From Jacaranda mimosifolia (taxonomy: Eukaryota > Streptophyta > Magnoliopsida > Lamiales > Bignoniaceae), in contig CM032123.1 of assembly GCA_018894105.1 (NCBI GenBank), positions 27,629,744 to 27,693,743 on the forward strand: a DNA stretch of 64,000 bases. Reading direction: 5' to 3'. Below, one piece after another: positions 1 to 12,497 of the stretch (within the stretch, counting starts at the first letter, position 1; every line of letters starts with the position of its first letter). The notes under the pieces are model-generated. The model saw nothing but the letters and a program-made list of their open reading frames with translations. It did not search any database and was not told where the DNA came from. Position numbers and translations under genes: made by a program.

Positions 1-525
1 ATTTTTAATAATCAATTAGTAGAACACTTAAAGTACCAAAATTCAATAATGCAGTACAATTTTGTGTAAAATGAAGTATAAATATAGCATAGTCGAAGAA
101 AAATAATTCACTACCGTAGTACAATTTCAGATAAATGTAATATCAGGTAAACGAAGTACAATTATAGAACACTTCAAGTATAAAATACTAGCAATTGTAG
201 TACAATTTTGGATAATAAATTAGGAGAACACTTAAAGTATAAAACTTCAATAATGCAGTACAATTTTGGGTAAAATGAAGTATAAATATAGCATAGTCGA
301 AGAAAATTAATTCAGTATCATAGTACAATTTCAGATAGACGAATTACATTTACAGAACACTTCAAGTATAAAACACTAGTAATGTAGTACAATTTTAATT
401 GCAATGAAGTATAATTTAGGACGCTCCAAGTATAGAAAGAGTTTCAAATCAATGAAATACAATTGTAGAACATTTCAAGTACAGAACTTTACAAAATACA
501 GTACAATTCAGTTATTGTAGAAGTA
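1..525. repeat. Tandem repeats built on TACTTCA/TTGTACT motifs, subterminal part of a MULE
   Basis: The stretch is built from repeated AT-rich units that carry AGTACAATTT and AAGTATAAA words. The block near 40-113 recurs almost unchanged near 240-312, so the main period is about 200 bp, with further decayed copies up to about 520. Read on the minus strand the words become AAATTGTACT and TTTATACTT. The array lies beside a transposase-like reading frame and a MULE-type terminus (about 1140-1250), so I read it as part of one element whose other end lies left of the window. The same words fill the array at 41.3-45.6 kb. Confidence 0.6.
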
Positions 526-837
526 TTACCTTAAAACATTATTGTTCTTCTTTCCACTGCTACTTGATTCATCCTTTTGGTTTATCAGAATATCAATAAT
601 GTTCATCTTCAATGTCAAATGCAGTGATATCATATTCATAACATCGTCGTCATCGGTCAAAGTCACGTACAATCTTTGATGTGGAGTTATGTATTGCAAA
701 GTGAAGAGCTCGGGGTTGATTTTACTCCATTTTCTTGCGAGATTAAGGTCCATGTCCATTAAAGTCGTACTATCATTAATTAATATTTTATGGAGTTGGT
801 CTTTGTAGCAACAACTCCCCAAGACTTGAGTGGACAC
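526..837 (-). pseudogene. N-terminal fragment of a MuDR-type (MULE) transposase
   Basis: The minus-strand frame of 103 codons resembles the N-terminal domain of plant MuDR-type transposases: a short strand-rich block, a segment with ITPHQRLYVTLTDDDDVMNM, then a hydrophobic segment ending in IIDILI. In that family this block (often compared to PB1) is followed by a zinc-binding region, the DDE catalytic domain and a SWIM finger. None of those is present here: the frame runs out at 526 into tandem repeats and the element leaves the window on the left. This may be a first exon or a broken remnant. The assignment rests on family resemblance only. The adjacent MULE-like terminus at about 1140-1250 supports it. 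Confidence 0.5.
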
Positions 838-1260
838 TCCACATTCACAATTGGTTGATATTTTCGGAAAACTACAAAATGGAGAGAAGAAGAAAATGCG
901 ATGGTCGGGTTGAGATGAAAATAAACTGAGAAGAAAAAAATCTGAAAATGATGAAAATAAAGAAAGAAGAAGAAAATGTGGTGGTCGTTGGCTCCGTTGA
1001 TGTTCTCGTTCTTGCCGACGAGTTTGGTTTCCTTCTGTGATTTTTCTTTATATTTTTGGTAATGAAAATACATATGCTAGAGTTTAGTGTTTGGTTGTGT
1101 GGATAGTGAAGAAGTAAAAAAAAAAAAAAGAAGTGAAAAATATTATACTTAAGGGTATTTTTGTCAAATCAAGTGGGTAAGGAGTGATTTCTAAAATTTT
1201 AACAAAACTAGAGAGCTCATTTTATAAAAAATCAAGTGGAGACTGAATACAAACTTGATA
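838..1260 (-). mobile_element. Terminal region of a Mutator-like element
   Basis: About 838-1130 has a pyrimidine-rich minus strand (CTTCTT runs), as in a transposon promoter or leader. About 1155-1250 shares an ordered set of words with 46600-46710: GTATTTTTG, then AAGTGGG, then an AT-rich stretch, then AAGTGG-GACTGAA-ACAAA. This looks like the outer terminal repeat of one MULE family present twice in the window. The partner terminus lies outside the window, so no target duplication could be checked. Confidence 0.5.
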
Positions 1261-1354
1261 AATGCTTTTAGTACTTTATAATAAGTGGCTCAAAAATTAA
1301 TATATTATTATAATTTTTATATATAAATATTATTTTTTTTTTAAAAAATACAGG

Positions 1355-1450
1355 CTCGCAAAATCTATAAAAAATAATTATTTGACCTAACTCGACTCGA
1401 ACCTTATACAAATTTGGAGCTCGAGCTCGAGCTCGAGCTCGACATCCCTA
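1355..1450. mobile_element. 3' end fragment of a hAT-type MITE with GAGCTC repeats
   Basis: The segment has GGCTCGCA, then CTCGACTCGAACC, then four tandem GAGCTC units, and ends in GACATCCCTA. Plant hAT MITEs of this kind start with TAGGGATGT or TAGGGGTGT and carry GCTCGA-rich ends; complete relatives lie at 10848-12039 and 59631-59958. No matching left end was found, so this is a truncated copy. It lies about 330 bp upstream of the GDI start codon. Confidence 0.45.
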
Positions 1451-1678
1451 GTTTGCTTGTGGGCACTGCCTTCTTCTATTCTTTCCCCTCCTCCAACGTA
1501 TTCCTTTTACGCCTCCTTTTCTTATTCTTAAAATAGTAACAATTTTTAAGAAACAAATAATTATTCTATTTTGATTATCATTTTACTACCCACAAGTGTA
1601 GATATCATTTATATATACATGTATATATGTATTCACACTGACATACCCGAATATCTCACCGCTTCTGACTCTTGGAGA

Positions 1679-1686
1679 AAACCCTA
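1679..1686 (+). promoter_or_regulatory. telo-box (AAACCCTA) in the GDI leader or promoter
   Basis: AAACCCTA lies about 100 bp upstream of the GDI start codon, next to a pyrimidine-rich leader. In plants this motif is frequent near the transcription start of housekeeping and translation genes. TATA-like stretches (TATATATAC and similar) lie at about 1610-1630. Which of these is used cannot be seen from sequence. Confidence 0.45.
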
Positions 1687-1779
1687 GCCATTTCCCCACA
1701 TATCGGTGATCTGATTGATCTGTCTTGCTAAATTTCTTATTTTTCTGTTTTTGGTTAGATTGCTTAAGTTTCAGTTAAG

Positions 1780-4700
1780 ATGGATGAAGAATACGATGTG
1801 ATAGTGCTGGGGACGGGCCTCAAAGAATGCATCCTCAGCGGTCTTCTATCCGTCGATGGCCTTAAGGTTTTTTGTCTCCCCCCTCCCCCCTGCTTTTGTC
1901 TTTTGAATTCTTGTTCTCTTCTTGATAATTGAAATGTTCTGCACTAAGCGATTTGTTCAGTTGTTTTATTTGAGTTTGTGATCATGTGGGTTGGATTGCC
2001 TCCGATTCAGCTGATTTTTGGTCAGCTGAAATGGATCACTTGGCTGTATTATTCCCAGATTGGATTTATTTTATTTTATTTTGTGTTCTGGGTAGTGTTG
2101 GATGTTCCCAATTTTCGTATGCTATCATTATAAAGTTTTGACAAATGATCTGGTGAGTCTGCTCTTATTTTGATTGTTGTGAATCAGTTGGGCCCATGCT
2201 GAAGTCAGACTCATTTCTATTTATTTGCTAGATCACATCTGATGTAAATGAGTTTTGGTTGCAACGTTTCAATGCAAGGTGATCTGTCTGTTTTCTATGA
2301 AATGGATGCTATGTTAATGTTTTCCACTGAGCATATGTGGAAAATTTTCGTGTAGACTGAGTTTGTTATCTGAAAGATTAGTTGTTGTCATGATATTAAG
2401 TTCAGCTTTTCTTTAGTTGATGGGGTAAGGCTTGTTTCATTGCATGTATTTATATAGAAAAATACATGTTTGCAGCATGTAGCTGTCCCAATTATTGAGG
2501 CCTCTAAATATAACATAGCAGAGTGCACATTGGGCCTATGCAATGTATTCAATGTATCCTTTGTCATTGCAATACTTAGAGTCCAGAGTTTCTTGTGCTC
2601 TTTGGTCCTTGTGCGGTTCAAATATAATTGGTATTGAGGTCATTTCCAGTTTGGATCTGATTTTTGTCATAAGAATATTTGTACCGAGGGATTGGTCATG
2701 TCAATTAGTCTATGCATCTTAACTCTGCCTTTTTGTGGTTGGGATATAAACGTTGTACCAGATAAATTATAGACCTCATTACGAGGTATAGTTATTCTGA
2801 TGGCTAACTCATGTTCTCCAGAGAAGTCCCAGAATTCTTGGTAATTCAGATGGCAATGAAGTCCCCAAATTTGCTTTCCTCCACGGTTCCACCTTTTTCC
2901 TTTCTTATCTTCATTGAGTCGTTGATCCATTTCTGTTATCTTTTCGTGAAGTTGTGGGCTTTATAAGAAATCTTGTAACCCATGAGCTGCTTAAGTTGGT
3001 ATGCCTGGGCATTTTTTTCCTTTTGTCCTTTTTTATGAAGTTCCATAGAAGAATAAGTGATATTTCCATTTTCTAGTTTTTGGCATGACCGCATGAGGGT
3101 CCTTACATGTAATTAATGTAATTAGTTTCTTCTCGTACTGTGTGTGACTCCTGATTTGTACATTGTCTACCTCCTAAGCATGCCTATTTCACTCTTGTTT
3201 GGGCTTGACATTCTCGTGTCTTTGCAAAATAGGTTCTACACATGGATCGCAATGACTATTATGGTGGGGAGTCAACTTCACTCAATCTTATTCAGGTATT
3301 CCTTTCCTTCAATTTGAAAGAGATGTCCAGTTCTAGTTAATCATACCCAACATACATTAATGGTTAGATATATAAAGCCTCCTTGTGTCTTATGTTTTGA
3401 TGGACATCTTTTTATTCACTCAGCTGTGGAAGAGGTTTAGAGGAAGTGATAAGCCTCCTGCTCACTTGGGTTCTAGTAGAGATTACAACGTCGACATGAT
3501 CCCTAAGGTTTTTATTATTTATAAATTGTTGGATGTCATTTTAGGAAATCCTGTTGCTTCTGTTGGTTTATTAATGATGCTACTTTATCTGTGTCAGTAT
3601 ATTATGGCAAATGGTGCTCTTGTGCGGGTCCTTATTCATACTGATGTTACTAAATATCTGTATTTCAAAGCTGTTGATGGAAGCTTTGTGTACAATAAAG
3701 GAAAGGTATTATCATTGCTTTTTGTTTTTCGCTTTGTTCTTTGGGGAGATTTTGGCGTTTTTCATTTAGGCTCACAAAAATTATTAATTCAATATGATTT
3801 TTTCGGTAATTTGATGCAACAGATTCACAAGGTGCCTGCAACTGACATGGAGGCTCTCAAATCTCCTCTCATGGGTATCTTTGAAAAGCGGCGTGCACGA
3901 AAATTTTTCATTTATGTCCAAGATTACAATGAAAATGATCCTAAAACACATGAAGGAATGGATTTGACAAGAGTAACGACTAGAGAACTCATTGCGTATG
4001 CCCTCTAAAATATTTTGTTTCTTTTATTACTCGAAGGACTTATATTTTAAAACCATTATCTCTTGCTTTACACTTTTTAGGGAGTCTATTACATTTGCTC
4101 TATTACAAGCATGCCTATCAGTAAGAGGAGCTTCTGCTTTTCATCTTTCATGTACTCATGCTTGGTTTATCAGGGACATTCTGGAAGAAAAATTGCAATA
4201 TCAGTATCTATGAGTTTTAGCAATAGGGGTTCAAAGCAAAGATGGGTTGACATATGTGATTTGTAGCTATTGGTTGCTATACAGTGATATTTGCTTGTCC
4301 AGAAAAAAGAACAAGGGGAAAACCTTAATATGTAACTTTAAGTATTTTGTATTGTGATATTGGTCAATTAGTTATGCATTTGTTTTTCTAAAAAAGTTTA
4401 GCTGAATAATGTCAATTTATGTGCATCACAGTAATTATGGCTGTTTGCTTTGGTTTTATAAATTCTTAGAATAAGCATGCCATCTATCTTAGCAATTTGC
4501 AGAACCAGCCTCCATGGTAAGTTTGATAACCTAGCTAGAAGATGGAAGAAGGATAATTAAAAACCTGCTATTGAGCTGAGCCAATATATCTCACAAGAAA
4601 TATATATTATTTTGATTTGGTTTTAGTTTAACTATATATTTGATTCATCTCTTTGTTACTCTTAACCAATTGAACATTTTATATTTTGAAATCCCTACAG

Positions 4701-7700
4701 AAAGTATGGTCTTGATGATAACACTGTGGACTTTATTGGTCATGCATTGGCTCTCCACAGAGATGACCGTTACTTAGATGAACCAGCACTGGACACTGTG
4801 AAAAGGATGAAGGTAATTCAATTTTTGCCTTCTCAAAGCAAGTGCTCACTTTGCTTTTTGTCTTTGCTTTAATTTTCAAAAGATAATGGATTATGAGACT
4901 CCTCATCAATATTTCTTCCAAATGGTAGCTTTATGCAGAGTCTTTAGCACGTTTTGCTGGAGGATCACCATACATCTATCCTTTGTATGGCCTTGGAGAG
5001 CTTCCTCAGGTCTTATTTTTTCTTTCCTATCTGTGCACCTGCCTTCTTTTTACCTGTTTGTTCAATTGTTTACTCACTGTTCCATTTCATATTTCTTCTC
5101 TCTCTCTTTCATCCTTCCTCTAATTATATATACTCTGTTTCTTATTTAAGTTGCACTTCTATTACTTTCACCAGGCATTTGCTCGTCTTAGTGCTGTATA
5201 TGGTGGGACCTACATGTTGAATAAACCTGAGTGCAAGGTATTAAATTCATGCTTCTGCTTCCCACCCACCCCCAACCAACCATTCCCCCCCCCCCCCCCC
5301 CACCACCAAAAAAAGGAAAAAAAAAAAAAAATCCCCACAATGACTGTGTGCACAAGCACAATTAATGTAGGTGTCTAGAATATTAGGTTCAGAATAATGA
5401 GAAGAATTTCTTTCATTGGAAGAACTTAGCAGTTAAGAAAAAGGGGATATAGTTAACATTCACAAATTGAAAGAGGAATCGATCTATGGTAGTTTTTGGA
5501 ATAAGTAAAAAGTTGCCCTTATTTTTATCTCAGTGTTGTCACCTTCGTCAGTCGTTTATTCTTTTCATTGAGGTTGTTCTAAACAATGGTCCTAAGTAGC
5601 TGCCATTGGTGTCGGTAACTTTAGTTATCAGCGCCACTTTTGACACTGTCATTTTAGTTGTAACTGCTACTGCTATACTTAATCATGCTTTTGTTGTTTT
5701 TTTGGTTCTCATGGATGTAATTTTGTATGCCCTGAGATGAAGTAATTGAATGTCAGGTAGAGTTTGATGAAGAAGGAAAGGTCTGTGGTGTTACATCAGA
5801 AGGGGAAACAGCTAAATGCAAAAAAGTTGTATGTGATCCTTCCTACCTTCCCACCAAGGTAATTTTCTTTCTCATTCTGGAGTTGAGACTTCATTTCATA
5901 TTCTATCTATAACCTAATAAATCAGTCCAAGTACTTTTCCGACATTTAAAAGCATTTTGGAATTGTTTTAGTACTTCAACATATGTATAACGTGTGTCCT
6001 TGATGCTGGTTGAGTTGCTCACTTTTTTATTTTCACCAGGCATATTATATTGATTATGAAAGTTAAGCTCTCTGTTGTACACATCTAATCTCTTGGTCAT
6101 CAATTTTCTATTGTGACAAACAATAATATGAGAAACGTTACAGGCTAGGAAGGTTAGCAAAGTTGCTAGAGCCATTGCCATCATGAGCCACCCAATCCCA
6201 AATACCAATGATTCTCATTCGGCACAAGTTATTCTACCTCAGAAGCAGTTGGGTCGCAAATCAGATATGTAAGTAACTTGTCTGATCTTGCATAGAGGAT
6301 GTGTATTTTCATTGTTTTGGTTTACGGTACAAAAAATATTAATGTTCAATTATGTAATTGTTATTCTGCTGTATAAAAAGGTGATCAAGGAGTGAACAGT
6401 TTATTGTAAAATTGTACATAAATTAGTGTTACCTTGAAGGGTAATCTGAGATTGGCTACTTAATAAGGTGTAGAGGCTAGTGAATTGTCTATACATCCTC
6501 ATCGAGTAGGTTCATGGGAGGTGTAACTGTAGGACTTTGTATGTCAGTTTCTAGGTGGGGAATTGGTCTAGGATGATATTCCAACTTCCAAGTGACATTT
6601 GGTCCCAGCATGCCAGTTTAAGAGATGAGTTGGGACAGTGGCTTATCATTTCCAATGATATTAATTGCTTACATAGTGATCTTAAGATTCTTAACTCATG
6701 TTCTCATCTCTTAAAATGAGGACTCGTCTCTTCACGAGCATGAAATATTTTGGGAGAAACTCGATGCATTAAATCTGAGTGTTGATGATGATGATGATAG
6801 GATGGTACAAAAGTTTGCAACACAATATGCTCTTCCCACCATATCTTTGTTTGGGCGACAAGGGAAATGATGGGAGCAAACCTCACTAAAGAGGGGGCTT
6901 TACGTGTTGTCTACATATTATTAGACTATTTAACTGAAAGCTGTTTGACAAGTACCCTTAAAAAATTCTAATTAGCTGGACAGGTTGCTTTATTATTGAA
7001 GAGTTGAGAACTTAAGTATAAGGGATTCAAGAAGCTAGAAAGAGAGCGTTAGGGGAATAGTAAATGGAAGTAAGCTGCAGTTTAGCTGGTGGGATTAGAC
7101 TATTTGACCTAGTTCTGCTTGCTCTGATCGGTTCACTTTATCTTATTACATGGGGCCTTTTACATCTTACCAATTTATTGGTGTTGTTATCCTAGCCATG
7201 AATAAATTACAATTAAAGCCACAACTGAAAACTTCTTAACATCTGAGGTGATTGTTGGTTCAACAGGTATTTGTTTTGTTGCTCTTATTCTCACAACGTT
7301 GCTCCAAAAGGGAAATATATTGCTTTTGTCTCAACAGAAGCGGAAACTGATCACCCTGAGACCGAACTGAAGCCAGGGATTGATCTTCTTGGACCTGTGG
7401 ATGAGATATTCTTTGAGACTTATGACAGATATGAACCGGTCAACGAGCCTTCTCTGGACAATTGCTTTATATCAACAGTAAGTTTCTAGCATATGGCGTC
7501 TTAATTTACTTTATCATTAATGCTTGCCAGTATATGTACTTACATGACTCTACATGACAGAGTTATGATGCCACCACTCACTTTGAGTCCACTGTTGATG
7601 ACGTGCTGAATATGTATACCCTGATAACTGGAAAGGTAAGGATTGAATTCAGAAGTTCAGGATGTATCGTGCATGCTGAATTTAGTGGTCTTTCATTCAG

Positions 7701-8790
7701 TATGATGTTGTGCTTGATACTAGCATATGCTAAAGCTTGATGAATGAGGCAGTTAAAATCATTTGGTATTTTATCTTCTGCTTCTTGAGGTGGTTACGAG
7801 AAGGCAATTTTTATGCTCTTCAAATCTGTATCTGCTTCCCAATAGATTCAGTTCACTAGGCAAACATCTCCTACTAATTTGATAAAATAAATGTTGATTA
7901 GATACTAAAGTTAGCATCTCTTAAGGTTTTCTTTGTATTGTTACTAATATATGGTGCTAAATCTTGCTATTTCATTTGTGGGAAAGTCAACAGTCATCAT
8001 TCATTCATTGCCGTTTGATCATATATGCCCATGCCATTGGATATTAATGCTTTCAGATAAGCCTGAAATTGCATGTGGCCTCCTGGCTATGTCATATTTA
8101 TGTGTTTTATTTCATCAAGGCATACTTCGAGAATGCTCATGTGAAGTAGCCAAACCTTCCCTTTTGTTGCTTGAGTGATCAAATTTAAATAAAGGCTGTA
8201 CTTCTGGCACCATGTCCTTCCTTGCGTCCAATAGTTTTTAAGGCTAGGACTTGTATCAGTTTATTTTGTGATCAGATTGTCCTGAAATTGATTCTGGCAG
8301 CCCATGGCCCTTTTATGCATTTGGCATTCACTTCTCATTTTCTAGGTAGGGGTCTGTAATCTGCACCATCCTCCACCATATCATTTAATGGCAGTGACTA
8401 ATTTATATTCAATATAGACTGTGAGGCCTTGGACCGAGAGTTGTATGATTCTTATCAAATGCAAACAGCTTAAAGTCCAATTAGAGCAATGGTTTGCAAG
8501 GACAGTAGGCTACATTATCTGTATCAGTGGAGCTTATGTTGCGGTTGTGCTTGCTAGCTCATGGGTGTTGGACAAATGAGAAAGCCCTGAAAATTGCATC
8601 TAAGGGCTACAATATATCTATTTCAACTGATTTGACCATCTTAATTTTACTTTTTATTTTCAAATATTCTATTGTGTGGATAATAGTGATCTCTGGTTCT
8701 TTTCCTTTTTCCCCCCATCATTTGCCCCTGTCTCAGGTTCTCGATCTTAACGTGGATTTAAGTGCTGCAAGTGCTGCTGAAGAAGAATGA
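1780..8790 (+). CDS. GDI: Rab GDP dissociation inhibitor (GDI)
   Basis: GDI binds prenylated GDP-loaded Rab GTPases, extracts them from membranes and recycles them in the cytosol during vesicle traffic. Thirteen exons join in frame to 445 codons plus stop, the normal length: 1780-1866, 3233-3295, 3424-3507, 3598-3705, 3823-3995, 4701-4812, 4929-5009, 5175-5237, 5757-5858, 6144-6268, 7267-7477, 7561-7635, 8737-8790. All introns are GT-AG. Visible family marks: N-terminal nucleotide-fold motif [13 protein letters not shown] (about residues 8-20), [11 protein letters not shown] (33-43), [40 protein letters not shown], and [12 protein letters not shown]. It is GDI rather than Rab escort protein: there is no large insertion and it ends in a short acidic tail (EEE). 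The start is the only ATG that gives the conserved [16 protein letters not shown] beginning. Plants usually have more than one GDI gene; which paralogue this is cannot be told. Confidence 0.97.
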
Positions 8791-10295
8791 GAGGATGTTG
8801 TTACTCGTTCTTACTTGCCTGTGTCATATCCTGCCAATGTCTTATGATAAGCATTGATAGAACTTGCCTTGTAAAATGGGAGATAAACTTTTACCTGTAT
8901 CTTTGATTTGTTGCCGGTGGCATCACTCTACGTTTGTTCAGATAATCTTTTAATGTTTGTTGGAATTGCTTATGCTTGCACCTGTGCAAAGCAATATTTG
9001 AAGCTCTCGAATTGAAAGGATGTGAGTGTCTTGAGGATGAGAAAAAAATGAGTTGTGAGAAAGGAGAACCTGTATGCTGGGGGGTTGTGTGCTAGTCCTT
9101 TACTGGTGCTGATGCTACTTGATGACTATCTATTTCTGTTGTAAGATGGTAGGATGGAACTTATTATTTTAATTTCTAGGGTGGAATTGTCCGGATCTAA
9201 TTCAAGCTTAATAATGTTTTTGGTGATTTTGATATGAAACAAAAAACTAAACAGTGGGGATTTAGAGAAAGAAGAAGAAAAGAACTGAAGTTTTTAGGTT
9301 TCTTGGTAATGCAATCTGTACAGCTTGTCATTATCCATGCGGAATAAGGTCATTGGTAAGCTCTCCGGTAAGCCTCTCCTAACTGTTTCTGTGATCATGT
9401 GTAAAAGGCTACTTGAGTAATGGAGTGTTTGCATGAGTTTGATCTGTTTAGAAGTGTATAATTTTACATACTGTATTTGGAAAAAAATGGTTTATTAACA
9501 ATTTGATACTGTTTTTCTCTTGATGTTTGCAATAGTATTTTTTGATGATATTGAATCAGATTGGGAAAAGTATCGATTAAATTATTCAACACTGATGGAC
9601 CTATATAGTTTTGTGACACTGCTGAAGGTAAAAAAATGTTTGCATGGATAGCCTTATGTATCTTAAATACATAAAAAATAAAATCATAGGAATTTTCAAG
9701 AAATTGTCAATTATGTCTAATGTATTGAAAATCCAAAAGTCAATTATTTTAATGACTAATTAACTTTTGTAGAGTCATTTTTGGCCTAACAACATAAGTT
9801 TCATACACAAAATTTAAGTCAAGGGATTTGAATCTTAATTGATTTGCGTGTGTAGGAATACTAGATTCCTTAATAATTTATGGTTTCATTCATTTCAATA
9901 CAATTTTATTATTTTAAACAAGGTGCATTATGAAGTTGATTCTTTGTGAAATTTAGTGGAGGTGCATGCTGTTGGGTTTGAGCAGCAACAAAATTTTTTC
10001 AATCTGATCCAATAAAGATTACATCGCAATTATACAATTATAGTGACTTTGAAATAATTTATTAAGCTGGAGCATCTCGGGTTGATAGATAAGAAAATTT
10101 TAAATTATATATGTTTACCCAATCCAATTTATTTGTTATTGCAACTTTAAAGTGTAAGTATAAATAAACAAATAGAGCACTTATTTTATGGTAGCAATGC
10201 AAATAAATAGTATAACTTCGGAAGAAAAGATAGACCAAGTGAGCAAGTAAATTCATTAACATAATAAAAATTAAATTATCAATGGAAAAATAAAG
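8791..10295. other. GDI 3' untranslated region and intergenic DNA
   Basis: The first few hundred bases after the GDI stop probably hold its 3' untranslated region, but I see no single convincing poly(A) signal. The rest is AT-rich with no coding potential that I can support. Short frames on the minus strand near 10.06-10.26 kb have no recognisable domain. Confidence 0.5.
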
Positions 10296-10650
10296 GGAAT
10301 GTTTGGTTATGTTTTTTGTGTTATTTTATTATGTATTGATTGTGTGTTTTGGGAGAATAAATTATTGAAAAATGTGAAAGTTGTTTTTATGTTTGTTTAT
10401 ATTTTGGGGGAGACATTTTTTTGCTGTAACAGTCAAATCAATGCATTTTGTTGAATTTTGAAGTGAAAATGAAATTGAGTGATTTTTTAATATTAAAGTA
10501 ATAATAAAAAATATATATAATGTATGCATATAATATATGTATGATATATTGAAAACTGTGTGTTTTTGAGAAAAAATGAGGATATGTTTGATTATGTTTT
10601 TCCAAAATAATGATGTTTTGGGAAAATATAACCAAAAGTTTGGGAATATT
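10296..10650. mobile_element. Possible MITE
   Basis: The left part reads GGGAATGTTTGGTTATG. The right part (about 10618-10645) holds ATAACCAAAAGTTTGGGAA, roughly its reverse complement. The interior is AT-rich and non-coding. The inverted repeats are short and imperfect and I could not define a clean target duplication, so this is tentative. Confidence 0.3.
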
Positions 10651-10847
10651 TCCCCAAACTTTTAACTATTAATCAAAAGGTAAATTTTATTTTGCCCATT
10701 TCCACCATATGAAAAAGGGTAAAATATTAAAAATATTTTAATTGAAGAGGGCAAAAGGTTTATTTTCATAGAGAGGGCAGCAGGGTAATAATCTGAAGAG
10801 GGCAGAACTGACCATTTTTGATCCACCGGGCCGGGGTTATATACACC

Positions 10848-12039
10848 TAGAGGTGTCAAATGAGCCGGGCCGAGCCAGCCCGGCTCGTTTAACAGACGGT
10901 TAATGGCGGTCCCAAGCCTGAGTCGGGCCGGCTGTTCACGGTCCGGACCGTGACGGGCTGAAAATTGAAAAGTCCGACTCGACTCAAAATCAACCCACTA
11001 TATAGGTGAGCTGGTTTATATATGAGCCGAGCTAGGCGGTCCGGCTCGCGGGTTGGCCCACGAGTTTCTTTTTTTTTTTTTTTTTTTTTTGGAAAATGAA
11101 TTTAAAATTTTGAAGTTTTTATATTTATGTGATTATTAATGTTTTTTTCAATACTTATATTTTTTTAAAAGACTTAATAATTTATACTTATGTGATTTTT
11201 AATATTTTACAACACTTAAATTTTTATAAAAACTTAGAAATTTATACTTATATTAAATTTTTTTTATCAATTATATTTTTCCAAAAACACCACCAAATAA
11301 GGTGGTGAGGGGTTTGGCATGGACCCCTCTACCCATCATTAATTTAAAAAAAATAATTACGTAGAGATGGATTTGACTAAACCTCTAAATGAAAGTACAT
11401 AATAATAACAAAAAAAAAAATAAACAACTTTGTAATATCTAAACATCTAAACATATCCAACGATAAACCGATCGTTCACTCAAGTAATCTAAATCGCTCT
11501 CGGATTGAGATGCGATGGTGGATGCAGTTTCAAGCTATTTTTCATCGTCTTCTTCAAATTGAGACAATATGGTCTTCACCAGTTCACCTTTCTCAACTTT
11601 TTTTTTATAATTTATAATTTTTATAAATTTATAATTTAAAAATTAAAATTTCTTAATTGTTGATTTATATATTTATAAAGTAATAAATTAAATTATACAT
11701 TCTTAATTATAAATTATAAATCTATAATCTTTTAAAATTAATAATTTGTAATTTAAAAATTATAAATTCTTAAATTTTTAAAAATTGTAATTTATAATTT
11801 AAATTAAAAAAATATTGTTGGCTAAGCGAGCCTGCTCGTTTAGCCTGCGAGTTGGGCTAGCTCACGATCCTTCACGGCCTGCGGGTCGAGCCGATCCCAG
11901 ATTGTAAAATTTCAGCTTGAGACGGGTTTTCAAGTGAGCCGGTCCAACCCAATCCATATTAAAAAATTAAACGAGCCGAGTTGGACCGATTTTTTTTGCG
12001 AGCCGGGCCGGTCCGCCCCGGCTCGTTTTGACACCTCCA
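10848..12039. mobile_element. Non-autonomous hAT element with perfect 8-bp target duplication
   Basis: The left end is TAGAGGTGTCAAATGAGCC. The right end, reverse complemented, is TGGAGGTGTCAAAACGAGCC. Both are flanked by the 8-bp direct repeat TATACACC (10840-10847 and 12040-12047). TIRs of about 13 bp and an 8-bp duplication are hAT hallmarks. Both subterminal regions are rich in GGCTCG/CGAGCC words; the centre (about 11070-11810) is extremely AT-rich. There is no transposase frame, so the copy depends on another element. It sits just upstream of the PIG-O leader and its insertion site overlaps a TATA-like sequence. Confidence 0.85.
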
Positions 12040-12497
12040 TATACACCCGTAAATCCAAGCGTTTTTCGTACGTCAACGTATGTGCCACGTCGTCTCCGAC
12101 TAACCGCCGCAGTTCCGCCGCCACGCTGGTGAATCACCAATTTCTCTCTCTTAGTCCCTGCCATCATTCTACTTGAATACCAAATCAAATGTATTCTACC
12201 GAATGATCACAACGCTTGAATCAACAGGCATAGACATGCCCAATTTGCGTTCTGCTTTTGCGTTAATTTATGCATTAAACCCTAGCACGAGTTCAGTAAT
12301 ACTAATAAATTTTCTGAAAGTCCTTTTTCATTTAGTATTTAAGGCTCACGGTTCTGGATCAACACCTCACGGAAAAGTATTGACATTAATGTTGTTAGAG
12401 TCTGATATTTTGTTTATTTATGTTTCCTTAAGCTTTAGGTAAATGGTAAGAGCTGGTAATGAATTCTTCCCATTTATATATGCAGGGGAAATTGGGG
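12040..12497 (+). promoter_or_regulatory. PIG-O promoter/leader region, probable leader intron
   Basis: Right of the hAT element the sequence becomes less AT-rich (about 12050-12170) and looks like a transcribed leader. AAACCCTA occurs at 12277-12284. Just before the chosen start codon, TATATATGCAG ends at 12485 and looks like a splice acceptor, which would put an intron in the leader and remove the in-frame upstream ATGs at 12459 and 12480. The matching donor is not clear. Confidence 0.4.
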
